Shown: positions 8,662-16,915 of the stretch, one piece after another
Position numbering within the stretch: the first letter of the stretch is position 1
Layout of the letters: each line of letters opens with the position of its first letter
From: Roseococcus sp. SDR
GTDB lineage: Bacteria > Pseudomonadota > Alphaproteobacteria > Acetobacterales > Acetobacteraceae
Assembly (NCBI RefSeq): GCF_019083995.1
Contig: NZ_JAHRCU010000008.1
Span: forward strand, 62,001 to 126,000
Length of the DNA: 64,000 nucleotides
Direction of reading: 5' to 3'
Translations under genes and position numbers: made by a program
Notes under the pieces: generated by a model
Told to the model about the DNA's origin: nothing
Databases searched by the model: none
What the model saw: the letters and a program-made list of their open reading frames with translations, nothing else

Positions 8662-9573
8662 TTACGAAACGCCGGCGGTGGCGGCCACTTCGGCCGCGAA
8701 GTCGGAGACCTGCTTCTCGATCCCCTCGCCGAGCTGGAAGCGGGTGAAGCCGGTCAGCTTCAGGCCCAGCTTGTCCACCACGGCCTTCACGCGGCTCTCG
8801 CCGTCATGCACCCAGACCTGCTCCAGGAGGACCACTTCCTCGTAGAACTTGCGGATGCGGCCTTCCACCATCTTCTCGATGACGGCGGGCGGCTTGCCAG
8901 AGGCCTGGGCCTGCTCGGTCAGCACGGCCTTCTCGCGCTCGAGCGCGGAGGGCTCGACGGCGCTGATGTCCAGCGCCGCCGGGCGGGTGGCCGCGACGTG
9001 CATGCCGATCTGGCGACCCAGCGTCTCCATCACCGACATCTCGTTCTCGCCCTCGAGGGCGACGAGCACGCCGATCTTGCCGAGGCCCGGCTTCACGGCG
9101 TTGTGCATGTAGGTGGCGACCGCGCCCTTGCTCACGCGCAGCACGCTGGCGCGGCGGATCGTCATGTTCTCGCCGATGGTGGCGATCAGCTTCGTCAGCT
9201 CTTCCTGGGTGCTGTGCTGCGTGCCCGGATAGGTCGCGGCCTTCAGCGCCTCGATGTCGTCGCCGACGGAGAGCGCCAGCCCCGCCACCTCGGAGACGAA
9301 GTTCTGGAAGCTCTCATTGCGCGCGACGAAATCCGTCTCGGCATTCACTTCCACCATCGCGGCCACATGCGGGCCGGAGGCGACGCCCACCAGGCCCTCG
9401 GCGGCCACGCGGCCGGACTTCTTCGCCGCGGCGGAGAGGCCCTTCTTGCGCAGCCAGTCGATCGCGGCCTCGATGTCGCCGCCGGTTTCCACCAGCGCCT
9501 TCTTGCAATCCATCATGCCGGCACCCGTCGCTTCGCGCAGGTCCCGAACCAGGGCAGCCGTGATTTCAGCCAT
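8662..9573 (-). CDS. tsf: Elongation factor Ts
   Basis: 303 residues. EF-Ts is the guanine-nucleotide exchange factor for EF-Tu. The N-terminal UBA-like domain has [19 protein letters not shown], and the first core signature is [11 protein letters not shown]. The C-terminal [10 protein letters not shown] and the alphaproteobacterial dimerisation region are present. It is 24 bases downstream of rpsB, the universal partner gene, and is followed by an intrinsic terminator, giving a two-gene transcript. Confidence 0.97.
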   Translation of the reverse strand: MAEITAALVRDLREATGAGMMDCKKALVETGGDIEAAIDWLRKKGLSAAAKKSGRVAAEGLVGVASGPHVAAMVEVNAETDFVARNESFQNFVSEVAGLALSVGDDIEALKAATYPGTQHSTQEELTKLIATIGENMTIRRASVLRVSKGAVATYMHNAVKPGLGKIGVLVALEGENEMSVMETLGRQIGMHVAATRPAALDISAVEPSALEREKAVLTEQAQASGKPPAVIEKMVEGRIRKFYEEVVLLEQVWVHDGESRVKAVVDKLGLKLTGFTRFQLGEGIEKQVSDFAAEVAATAGVS

Positions 9574-9597
9574 CTTCTTGCTCCTTCTTGCGCGCGA

Positions 9598-10383
9598 TCA
9601 GGCCTGGGCGGCCGGCTCTTCGGCGGCGACCTCGATGGTCACCTCCTCGGCCACCGGCTCGGCCAGGGCGCCGACATCGCGGCCCGAGGCTTGCATCTCG
9701 GCCGAGATGCCGTCGAACACGGCGGCCGCGATCAGGTCGCAATAAAGGTTGATGGCGCGGATCGCGTCGTCATTGCCCGGGATCGGGAAGGTGACGCCGG
9801 TGGGATCGCAGTTGCTGTCCACCACGGCCACCACCGGGATGCCAAGCGTATTGGCTTCCTGGATGGCGAGCTTCTCCTTCACGACGTCGATCACGAAGAT
9901 CATGTCGGGCAGGCCGCCCATCTCCCGGATGCCGCCCAGCGCGCGGTCGAGCTTGTCGCGCTCGCGCGTCAGCATCAGGATTTCCTTCTTGGTCAGGCCC
10001 TGGATGTCGCCCGAGAGGCGCGCATCCATCTCCTTCAGGCGCTTGATCGAGCCCGTGATGGTCTTCCAGTTGGTCAGCATGCCGCCGAGCCAGCGGTGGT
10101 TCACGTAGTACTGGCCGCAGCGCGTCGCGGCCTCGGCCACGTATTCCGCCGCCGCCTTCTTGGTGCCCACGAAGAGCACGCGGCCGCCGCCGGCCACCGT
10201 GTCACGCACCGTGCGCAGCGCGCGCTCCAGCATGGGCACGGTCTGCTGCAGGTCCAGGATATGCACCTGGTTGCGCACGCCGAAGATGTAGGGCGCCATG
10301 CGCGGGTTCCAGCGCCGCGTGTGGTGGCCGAAATGCACGCCCGCCTCGAGCAGCTGGCGCAGGGAAACTTCTGGCATCGCCAT
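9598..10383 (-). CDS. rpsB: 30S ribosomal protein S2
   Basis: 261 residues. S2 binds the back of the small subunit between head and body. Recognisable segments are [20 protein letters not shown] at the N-terminus, RVLFVGTKK, the MTNW of [12 protein letters not shown], and [18 protein letters not shown] near the C-terminus. A Glu/Ala/Val-rich tail of about 25 residues extends past the fold, a common alphaproteobacterial feature. It is the first gene of the rpsB-tsf transcript, and its 5' leader (10384-10520) has striking complementary segments that may regulate it. Confidence 0.97.
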   Translation of the reverse strand: MAMPEVSLRQLLEAGVHFGHHTRRWNPRMAPYIFGVRNQVHILDLQQTVPMLERALRTVRDTVAGGGRVLFVGTKKAAAEYVAEAATRCGQYYVNHRWLGGMLTNWKTITGSIKRLKEMDARLSGDIQGLTKKEILMLTRERDKLDRALGGIREMGGLPDMIFVIDVVKEKLAIQEANTLGIPVVAVVDSNCDPTGVTFPIPGNDDAIRAINLYCDLIAAAVFDGISAEMQASGRDVGALAEPVAEEVTIEVAAEEPAAQA

Positions 10384-10404
10384 GTCGAACTTCCTTCCGA
10401 ATCA

Positions 10405-10481
10405 GTCCGGTTGAGCCTCCGCGGTGCAAACCTCGGGGATGAGCCGAGACCGGACCCTGCCGTGAGGAAGGGAGCACCGCG
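10405..10481 (-). promoter_or_regulatory. Structured leader upstream of rpsB (candidate autoregulatory RNA)
   Basis: The rpsB 5' leader, read on the minus strand, has three complementary pairs: an 8-base pair (10474-10481 with 10420-10427), a 7-base pair (10449-10455 with 10405-10411), and a 5-base hairpin (10444-10448 with 10432-10436). The first two cross, so they would form a pseudoknot or two exclusive folds. The last arm ends 22 bases before the ATG, next to the ribosome-binding region (GGAAGGAA). Regulation of rpsB-tsf by S2 binding to a leader is known in gammaproteobacteria; applying it here is inference. Confidence 0.45.
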
Positions 10482-10520
10482 TGTGGATTTCCGCGGGGCC
10501 CATGCCTCGCGGTGGCTGGC

Positions 10521-11117
10521 CTATGGCCGAAAACCGCCCGGAAGGCAACCCGCGGCCACCGCTTCCAGCGCGGATCTGAGCCGCGCGGCACCCTGTTCCA
10601 CCGGGCCGTCATTGATGACGCGCAGCATGTCGAGCCCGTCCGGCAGCGGCACCTCGCGCGCCAGGCGGGCTGCGATGGCGCCCGCATCCTCCCGCCCGCG
10701 CGCGGCCAGGCGCGCGGCCAGCAGGGCAGGGGGCGCCGTCACCTCGATCACGGTCAGCGCGCGTAGCGCCGCCGCCTGGAGGAGCACCGCGCGCGAGAGG
10801 CTGAGCACCACGACCCGATCCGCCGGCGCCTCCTCATGCCGGATGCCGTAGCCCAGGCCATGGGCGCGCCAATGCAGCAGGAACTGGCCTGCCGCGAGGG
10901 CTGTCTCGTAACCCTCGGGCGTCAGTGCCTCATGCACCTCGCCACCCGCGACCTCGGGCCGGGTGATGCTGCGGCGGGCGAAGTGGAAGCGCGGGTCACC
11001 CTTCAGCCCTGCCCTCACCGCATCCAGCAGCGTGTCCTTGCCCGCGCCCGAGGGGCCGGCGAGCGCGACCCAGCCCGGTTGACCGAAGCCCGCAATCGCC
11101 CCCAGATCAGACGGCAT
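10521..11117 (-). CDS. phnN: PhnN-type ribose 1,5-bisphosphate kinase (guanylate-kinase fold)
   Basis: 198 residues. The Walker A motif is GPSGAGKDT at residues 21-29, the PhnN form with Asp after the Lys, and RRSITRP follows as in the family. PhnN converts ribose 1,5-bisphosphate to PRPP at the end of the C-P lyase route. It can be told from guanylate kinase by the Walker A form and by FLLHWRAHGLGYGI. No other phn gene is in the window, so here it is an orphan that may simply salvage ribose bisphosphate. Its ATG is only 17 bases from the divergent gamma-glutamyltransferase-like gene. Confidence 0.8.
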   Translation of the reverse strand: MPSDLGAIAGFGQPGWVALAGPSGAGKDTLLDAVRAGLKGDPRFHFARRSITRPEVAGGEVHEALTPEGYETALAAGQFLLHWRAHGLGYGIRHEEAPADRVVVLSLSRAVLLQAAALRALTVIEVTAPPALLAARLAARGREDAGAIAARLAREVPLPDGLDMLRVINDGPVEQGAARLRSALEAVAAGCLPGGFRP

Positions 11118-11134
11118 CCGAAAAGGTCTTCCCC

Positions 11135-12922
11135 ATGTTCACCACCCGCCCCGAGATCGCCGGCACCTTCGGCGCGGTCGCCACCACGCATTGGCTGGCG
11201 AGCCAGGTCGGCATGGCCGTGCTCGAGCGCGGCGGCAATGCCTTCGACGCCGCGGCCGCCGCCGGCTTCACCCTGCAGATCGTCGAGCCGCACCTCAATG
11301 GCCCGGGCGGTGATTGTCCCATCATTCTGCACGATGCCAAGCAGGGTCGCGAAATTGTCATCTGCGGGCAGGGGCCGGCCCCTTCCGGGCTGAGTGTGGA
11401 CCTGATCGCGAACAAGCTCGGCCTCGACATCATGCCGGGCACGGGCTTCCTGCCCGCCCCCATCCCCGGCGCCTTCGACGCCTGGGCCACCATGCTGCAG
11501 AACCACGGCACCTGGCGGCTGCGCGACGTGCTGGCCTATGCCATCGGCTATGCCCGCAATGGCGCGCATATGGTGGCGCGCATCTGCCAGACGGTGGCCA
11601 CCGTCCGCCCGCTCTTCGAGGCGGAATGGACCTGCTCCGCCGCGCTCTGGCTGCGCAATGGCGGCCCGCAGCCCGGCCAGCTCTATGCCAACCCCACGCT
11701 GGCCGACACCTATGAGCGCGTCCTGCGCGAGGCCGAGGCCCCCGGCCGCTCGCGCGAGATGGAGATCGAGGCCGCCCGCCGCGCCTGGTATTCCGGCTTC
11801 GTGGCCGAAGCGGTCGAGCGCTTCGCCCGCATCCCCGCCATGGACACCTCCGGCCAGCGCCATGCGGGCGTGATCACCGCGCATGACATGTCCCAATGGC
11901 GCGCCGGCATCGAGGAGGCGGTGCGCCTCGATTATCGCGGCACCACCGTCCTGAAATGCGGCGCCTGGAGCCAGGGGCCGGCCATGCTGCAGACGCTGGC
12001 GCTGCTCGCCGGCTATGACCTCGCCGCGATGGACCCGGTGGGCGCGGATTACGTCCATCACGTCACCGAGGCCATGAAGCTCGCCTTCGCCGACCGGGAG
12101 GCCTTCTATGGCGACCCGAATTTCGTGGATGTGCCGCTCGCGACCCTGCTCTCGCCGGAATATGCCGAGGCGCGCCGCAAGCTGATCGGTCCCGACGCGT
12201 CGCTGGAATTCCGCCCCGGCAATCCGGACGGCCTCCCCATCCGCGGTGTGGACTATGCCGCCGCCGTCCGCCGCGCCGAGGAAATGGCCATGGCCGCCGG
12301 CACGGGTGAGCCCACCGTCTCGCGCCTCGGCGCGGCCGGTGGTGACACCTGCCATGTGGACGTGATCGACCGCGACGGGAATTTCGTCAGCGCCACGCCC
12401 TCGGCCGGCTGGCTGCAATCCTCGCCGGCCATCCCGGAACTCGGCTTCTGCCTCGGCACGCGCTGCCAGATGTTCTGGCTCGACGAATCCCTCCCCAACG
12501 GCCTGAAGCCCGGCAAGCGGCCGCGCACCACCCTCTCGCCCTCCATGGTGCTGCGCGACGGCAAGCCCTGGATGAGCTTCGGCACGCCCGGCGGCGAGCA
12601 GCAGGACCAGTGGCAGCCCATCATGCTCACCCGCATGCTGGCGCATGGCTTCAACATCCAGGAAGCGATCGACCTGCCCAGCTTCCACTCCGAACACTGG
12701 GTCAGCAGCTTCTGGCCGCGCGGCGCCAAGCCCGGCAAGCTCGTCCTCGAAGGCCGCTTCGCGCCGGACGTCCTCGCCGCCCTCCGCGCCCGCGGCCACC
12801 GCGCCGAAATGGGCGGCGACTGGAGCGAAGGCCGCCTCACCGGCGCCCGCCGCGAAGCCGATGGCCAGATCTTCGCCGGCGCCAACCCGCGCGGCATGCA
12901 GGGCTATGCCGTGGGGCGGTGA
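11135..12922 (+). CDS. Gamma-glutamyltransferase-family Ntn hydrolase
   Basis: 595 residues with no signal peptide, so probably cytoplasmic, unlike the periplasmic Ggt of E. coli. The N-terminal segment (GTFGAVATTHWLAS..GMAVLERGGNAFDAA) and NGPGGD are typical of the large subunit. The likely autoprocessing nucleophile is Thr405 in GGDTCHVDVIDRDGNFVS. PRTTLSPSMVLRDGKPWMSFGTPGG near the end is the conserved small-subunit segment. Family members hydrolyse or transfer gamma-glutamyl groups or act as acylases; the substrate here cannot be told. An upstream AAGG provides a weak ribosome-binding site. It converges on an SDR gene across a hairpin-rich spacer. Confidence 0.85.
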   Translation: MFTTRPEIAGTFGAVATTHWLASQVGMAVLERGGNAFDAAAAAGFTLQIVEPHLNGPGGDCPIILHDAKQGREIVICGQGPAPSGLSVDLIANKLGLDIMPGTGFLPAPIPGAFDAWATMLQNHGTWRLRDVLAYAIGYARNGAHMVARICQTVATVRPLFEAEWTCSAALWLRNGGPQPGQLYANPTLADTYERVLREAEAPGRSREMEIEAARRAWYSGFVAEAVERFARIPAMDTSGQRHAGVITAHDMSQWRAGIEEAVRLDYRGTTVLKCGAWSQGPAMLQTLALLAGYDLAAMDPVGADYVHHVTEAMKLAFADREAFYGDPNFVDVPLATLLSPEYAEARRKLIGPDASLEFRPGNPDGLPIRGVDYAAAVRRAEEMAMAAGTGEPTVSRLGAAGGDTCHVDVIDRDGNFVSATPSAGWLQSSPAIPELGFCLGTRCQMFWLDESLPNGLKPGKRPRTTLSPSMVLRDGKPWMSFGTPGGEQQDQWQPIMLTRMLAHGFNIQEAIDLPSFHSEHWVSSFWPRGAKPGKLVLEGRFAPDVLAALRARGHRAEMGGDWSEGRLTGARREADGQIFAGANPRGMQGYAVGR

Positions 12923-12932
12923 GGTTGCCCTA

Positions 12933-13140
12933 GGGAGGACGCCGTCCTCCCCAGACCCCACCTGCCAAGGGCCGAGAGGCCCTTGGAACCCGGGACTGGG
13001 CCTTGGGAGGGAGGGGGCGTCGCGGGAGCGCCCGTGATCCAGGGCGCGCCCTGCCCCCTCCCTCCCAAGGCCAAACTCTCGGCGGGTCCAGGGGCGCCAC
13101 GCCCCTGGCGGGAGGGTCCGGGAGGGCAACGCCCTCCCGG
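12933..13140. repeat. Run of five perfect intergenic hairpins
   Basis: The 235-base spacer between two convergent genes is almost wholly inverted repeats: 12933-12951 (stem about 8-9), 12965-12986 (9-base stem, GAGA loop), 12999-13018 with 13053-13072 (20 bases, perfect, enclosing 34 bases), 13088-13108 (9-base stem) and 13118-13140 (10-base stem, AAC loop). None has a clear T run. The fourth hairpin has the core CCAGGGGC/GCCCCTGG also found between hisG and hisD (20147-20165), so this looks like a dispersed REP-like family. It may also act as a bidirectional terminator. Confidence 0.8.
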
Positions 13141-13157
13141 GGAAGAACCTCAACGCA

Positions 13158-13907
13158 TCACAGCTTGCGCTGCATCTGCGCCAGGTAGCTGCGGTTGCGC
13201 GTCGGCGTGATCAGCACTTCGTTGATGCAGACATGCGGCGGCTGGCTGGCGAGGAATTTCACCAGGGCGCCGCAATCTTCCGGCTGCACCATCTCGGCGA
13301 GTTCCTTTTCGGTGAGCTTGTTGGGGCGTTTGTCGAGGATGGGCGTGCGGACTTCGCCCGGGCACATCACGGTGCTGCGGATGCCGTTGCCGCATTCCTC
13401 CATGTTCAGCGAATGGCTCATGGCGACCACGCCGTGCTTGCTCGCGGTATAGCCGGCGCCGCTCAGCGGGCTGACGAAGCGGCCGGCCATCGAGGCCGTG
13501 TGGATGAAGAGGCCGTCCTTCTGCGCGCGCATGATGGGAAGGGCCGCCAGCACGCCGTGGAAGGCGGAGGTGAGGTTGCCTTCGACGAGTTCCTTCACGC
13601 CCTCGGCCGAGAGGTTGCTCCAGCGGCGTTCGGTGATGTTGAGTCCGGCATTGTTCACCATGACGTCGAGGCGGCCGAGCTTCTGCTGGATGAAGTCCGC
13701 GACCTTCTGCACGGCGGCGGCCTTGCTCATGTCGGCGGTCTTGACGTGGGCGGTGCCGCCCATGGCCTTGATGCGCGCGGCGACGGCATCAAGCTTGGCC
13801 TTGGTGCGGCCGGTCAGCACGACGATCATGCCCATCTCGGCCAGCGCGATCGCCGCTGCCTCGCCGATGCCGCTGCCCGCACCCGTCACCCATGCGACCT
13901 TTGTCAT
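13158..13907 (-). CDS. Short-chain dehydrogenase/reductase (SDR)
   Basis: 249 residues. Classical SDR: NAD(P)-binding TGAGSGIG at residues 8-15, NNAG in the middle, and catalytic Ser (TASMAG), Tyr and Lys (YTASK). Function is oxidoreduction of an unidentified alcohol or ketone. I start at ATG 13907, which has a long purine-rich ribosome-binding site (AGGAAGGAAGG) just upstream and places the Rossmann motif normally. It is divergent from the D-2-hydroxyacid dehydrogenase gene (128 bases between starts), which suggests shared regulation. Confidence 0.88.
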   Translation of the reverse strand: MTKVAWVTGAGSGIGEAAAIALAEMGMIVVLTGRTKAKLDAVAARIKAMGGTAHVKTADMSKAAAVQKVADFIQQKLGRLDVMVNNAGLNITERRWSNLSAEGVKELVEGNLTSAFHGVLAALPIMRAQKDGLFIHTASMAGRFVSPLSGAGYTASKHGVVAMSHSLNMEECGNGIRSTVMCPGEVRTPILDKRPNKLTEKELAEMVQPEDCGALVKFLASQPPHVCINEVLITPTRNRSYLAQMQRKL

Positions 13908-14034
13908 TGGACCTTCCTTCCTTGGCTTGGTTGCGGCCAGTCTGCCGCAAGGCCGCGCGCTGGCAAGCCCGCGGCCTTGCCGGGTGCGGGGACGCATGCT
14001 TGGCTTGCCCCACAAGAGAGGGAGGCCAAGGCCA

Positions 14035-15078
14035 ATGGCGAAGTTCCGCATCGTGACGCCCGCGGGCGCCAGTTTCACCACCGCCGGGGGCGGCTATGAG
14101 CTCGAAATGGAGGCGCTTGCCGGCCTCGATGCCGAGATCGTGGAAGCGCCGACGGACACGGCGGGTTTCATCGCCGCGGCCGCCACGGCGGATGCGATCT
14201 ACGCCAAGGGCATTCCCATCACGGCCGAGATCATCGGCGCGCTGAAGAACTGCAAGGTGATCAGCCTGGGTTCGGTGGGCGTGGACAGCGTGGATGTGAA
14301 GGCGGCGACGCGTGCGGGCATTCCCGTGACGAACGTGCCCGACACCTTCATCGAGGAGGTGGCGGACCACTGCATGATGCTGCTGCTGGCGACCTTCCGC
14401 CGCGCCATCGAGCAGGACCGCATGGTGCGCGAGCATCGCTGGAAGGAAGGCCGCCCGGCGCTGCTGAAGATCCCGCGCCTGATGGGGCAGACGCTGGGCT
14501 TCATCAGCTTCGGCCGCGTGGCGCGCGCGGTGGCGAAGCGCGCCGCCCCCTTCGGCCTGCGCATGATCGCCTATGATCCGTTCCTCGATGAGACGCTGAT
14601 GAGCGAGCACGGCGTGCTGCCGGCGACGCTGACCGAGGTGATGAGCCAGTCCGACTTCGTCTCGATGCATGCGCCGGCCCGGCCGGAATGCAACAAGATG
14701 CTGCAGGAGAAGCACTTCCGCCTGATGAAGAAGAGCGCGATCTTCCTCAATGTCGGCCGTGGCCCTACGGTGGATGAGGCGGCGCTGATCAAGGCGCTGA
14801 GCGAGGGCTGGATCGCCTATGCGGGCCTGGATGTGCTGGAGGTCGAGCCGCCCTCCCACAACAACCCGATCCTCAGCATGGACAATGTGATCCTCTCGGC
14901 GCACACGGCCTCGGCCTCGGCGCGCTTCGATGAGGCGCGCAAGCGCCGCGTGGGCAGCGAGCTCTCGCTGGTGCTGCAGGGCAAGTGGCCGATGAGCTGC
15001 GTGAACCCCGCCGTGCTGCAGAACACGAAACTGCAGCGTTGGCAGCCCGTCGGCCTGGGCCGCGGCCCGAACAGCTGA
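14035..15078 (+). CDS. D-isomer-specific 2-hydroxyacid dehydrogenase (CtBP-like)
   Basis: 347 residues. NAD-dependent dehydrogenases of this family reduce 2-keto acids or oxidise D-2-hydroxy acids. The cofactor loop reads LGFISFGRVARAVA, with Ser where most members have Gly (LGxxGxGxIG). Catalytic candidates are the Arg in NVGRGP, the Glu in LDVLEVEPP and the His in SAHTAS. The segment RPECNKML is usual in this family. I use ATG 14035, preceded by GGGAGG. The substrate is unknown; neighbouring SDRs and a Bug receptor suggest catabolism of an organic acid. Confidence 0.85.
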   Translation: MAKFRIVTPAGASFTTAGGGYELEMEALAGLDAEIVEAPTDTAGFIAAAATADAIYAKGIPITAEIIGALKNCKVISLGSVGVDSVDVKAATRAGIPVTNVPDTFIEEVADHCMMLLLATFRRAIEQDRMVREHRWKEGRPALLKIPRLMGQTLGFISFGRVARAVAKRAAPFGLRMIAYDPFLDETLMSEHGVLPATLTEVMSQSDFVSMHAPARPECNKMLQEKHFRLMKKSAIFLNVGRGPTVDEAALIKALSEGWIAYAGLDVLEVEPPSHNNPILSMDNVILSAHTASASARFDEARKRRVGSELSLVLQGKWPMSCVNPAVLQNTKLQRWQPVGLGRGPNS

Positions 15079-15117
15079 GGTGATGGGGCGGGTGATCCGG
15101 CGGGGCCGGATCACCCC

Positions 15118-16089
15118 TCAATCCAGCACGATCCCGCGCGCCCGGATGATCGCGGACCAGCGCGCGCGTTCCGTCTCGATCATCCGGCTGAGGGCGGCCT
15201 GGTCCCGCACCGGCTGGATCAGCAGGCCGAGGCCGCCGAAGCGCTCCTGGAAGCCATTGTCGCGCTGCACCTCGGCCAGTGCCGCGCTGAGCCGGGCCTG
15301 GATCGGCTGTGGCGTGGAGCGCGGCGCGGCGACGCCGAACCAGGTCGTCGCCTCGTAATCCGGGAAGCCCTGCTCGGCCACGCTCGGCACCTGGGGCAGC
15401 ACGGGCACGCGGCCGCGCGTCGTCACCGCCAGCGCGCGCAGGCGCCCGGCCTGCACCAGGGGCAGCGCCGTCAGGATCACGTCGAACATCACCTGCACAT
15501 CGCCCGCCATCAGCGCGGTCAGTGCCGGCGCGCTGCCGGGATAGACGACGTTCTCCAGCTCGATCCCCGCCGCGCTGCGGAACAGCTCGGCGGCGAGGTG
15601 GATCGGATTGCCCACGCCGACCGTCGCGGCGTTCAGCCGCCGCTGGCGGGCAAGCGCGACGAATTCCGCGAGGTTCGCGGCGGGCAGCGCGGGCGGGACG
15701 ACCATGAGCAGCGGCGTTTCGACCATCGCGGCCAGCAGCGTGAGGTCGCGGTCGGCGTCGTAGGGCAGGCGGCGGTAGAGCAGCGGGTTCACCACCATGC
15801 TGGCGCCCGAGGCCATGAGCAGCGTGGTGCCATCGCCCGCGGCCTGGGCCACGGCCTGGGTGCCGATGATGGTATTGGCCCCGGCGCGGTTCTCGACCAC
15901 GACCGGCTGGCCCAATTCGCGTGAGAGACGCTCGGCGATGAAGCGGCCGAGCTGGTCGGTCACACCGCCCGGCGCATAGGGCACGACGAGGCGGAGCGGG
16001 CGGCTGGGCCAGGCCTCCTGCGCGCGCAGGGCTGGCGCCGCCAGCGCGGCCGGAACCGCGATGGCCGCGCGGCGTGTCAGCGATGCCAT
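15118..16089 (-). CDS. Bug-family (TctC) periplasmic solute-binding protein
   Basis: 323 residues. The N-terminus MASLTRRAAIAVPAALAAPALRAQ is a signal peptide ending ALRAQ. The body starts with WPSRPLRLVVPYAPGG and contains VVENRAGAN, the phosphate/carboxylate-binding pattern of Bug proteins. These bind small carboxylates or related compounds for tripartite tricarboxylate transporters; no TctA/TctB membrane gene is nearby, as is common for these expanded families. It starts 3 bases after the upstream SDR, so it is the third gene of a SAF oxidoreductase-SDR-Bug operon. The ligand cannot be predicted. Confidence 0.92.
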   Translation of the reverse strand: MASLTRRAAIAVPAALAAPALRAQEAWPSRPLRLVVPYAPGGVTDQLGRFIAERLSRELGQPVVVENRAGANTIIGTQAVAQAAGDGTTLLMASGASMVVNPLLYRRLPYDADRDLTLLAAMVETPLLMVVPPALPAANLAEFVALARQRRLNAATVGVGNPIHLAAELFRSAAGIELENVVYPGSAPALTALMAGDVQVMFDVILTALPLVQAGRLRALAVTTRGRVPVLPQVPSVAEQGFPDYEATTWFGVAAPRSTPQPIQARLSAALAEVQRDNGFQERFGGLGLLIQPVRDQAALSRMIETERARWSAIIRARGIVLD

Positions 16090-16092
16090 GGC

Positions 16093-16875
16093 TCAGTCCT
16101 CGACGAGGGGCGGGCCGGCCAGCACGCCGCCATCGATCACCATGCTCTGCCCGGTCATGAAGCCGGAGGCGGCGCTGGCCAGGAAGACGGCAGCCCCCGC
16201 GATCTCGTCCGGCTCGCCGATGCGCAGCAGTGGCGTGTCGCGCGTGCGCTTCTTCAGGTTCACCGGATCTTCCCACAGGGCGCGGGCGAAGTCGGTCCGC
16301 ACCAGGCCGGGGGCGATGGCGTTCACGCGCACGCCGCGCGGGCCCCATTCGGTGGCCAGCGCGCGCGCCAGCTGCATGTCCGCCGCCTTGGAGACGCCGT
16401 AGATGCCCAGCCGCGGTGAACCGCGGAAGCCGCCGATCGAGCTCACGATGATGACCGAGCCGCCGCCACGCGCCGCCATGCCCGGGATCGCCATCTGGCA
16501 GAGCCAGAGGTTGCTCCGGACATTGGAGTTCATGATGCGGTCATAGGCCTCGTCCGGAATGTCCTGCGAGGGGCCGAAATAGGGGTTCACCGCCGCGTTG
16601 CAGACCAGCACGTCCACCTGGCCATAGGCCGCGATGGTGGCATCCACCAGCGCCTGCAGCTCGGGCTTGCGGCCGATGTTGCAGGCGACCGCCATGGCGG
16701 TGCCGCCATTCGCCGTGATGCCGTCCACCACCTCCTGGCAGGCATCGAGCTTGCGGGAGCTGACGACGACCTTGGCGCCATGCTGCGCCAGACGCTCGCA
16801 GATGGCGCGGCCGATGCCGCGGCTGCCGCCGGTGACGATGGCGACCTTGCCGGTCAGGTCGAACAGGTTTTGCAC
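16093..16875 (-). CDS. Short-chain dehydrogenase/reductase (SDR), GTG start
   Basis: 260 residues. Begins at GTG 16875, chosen because GGAGGAAG sits 5-12 bases upstream and the next residues are the normal SDR start (LFDLTGKVAIVTGGSRGIG). The cofactor motif is TGGSRGIG; the NNAG motif is changed to CNAA; catalytic Ser is in SSIGG and Tyr/Lys in YGVSK. NPYFG after CNAA and the C-terminal GQSMVIDGG are often seen in DHRS4-like carbonyl reductases. It lies 40 bases after the SAF-domain oxidoreductase and 3 bases before the Bug gene. Confidence 0.9.
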   Translation of the reverse strand: MQNLFDLTGKVAIVTGGSRGIGRAICERLAQHGAKVVVSSRKLDACQEVVDGITANGGTAMAVACNIGRKPELQALVDATIAAYGQVDVLVCNAAVNPYFGPSQDIPDEAYDRIMNSNVRSNLWLCQMAIPGMAARGGGSVIIVSSIGGFRGSPRLGIYGVSKAADMQLARALATEWGPRGVRVNAIAPGLVRTDFARALWEDPVNLKKRTRDTPLLRIGEPDEIAGAAVFLASAASGFMTGQSMVIDGGVLAGPPLVED

Positions 16876-16915
16876 GCGGGCTTCCTCCGTTTTGTTGGGA
16901 GGAAGCGTAGCGGGC

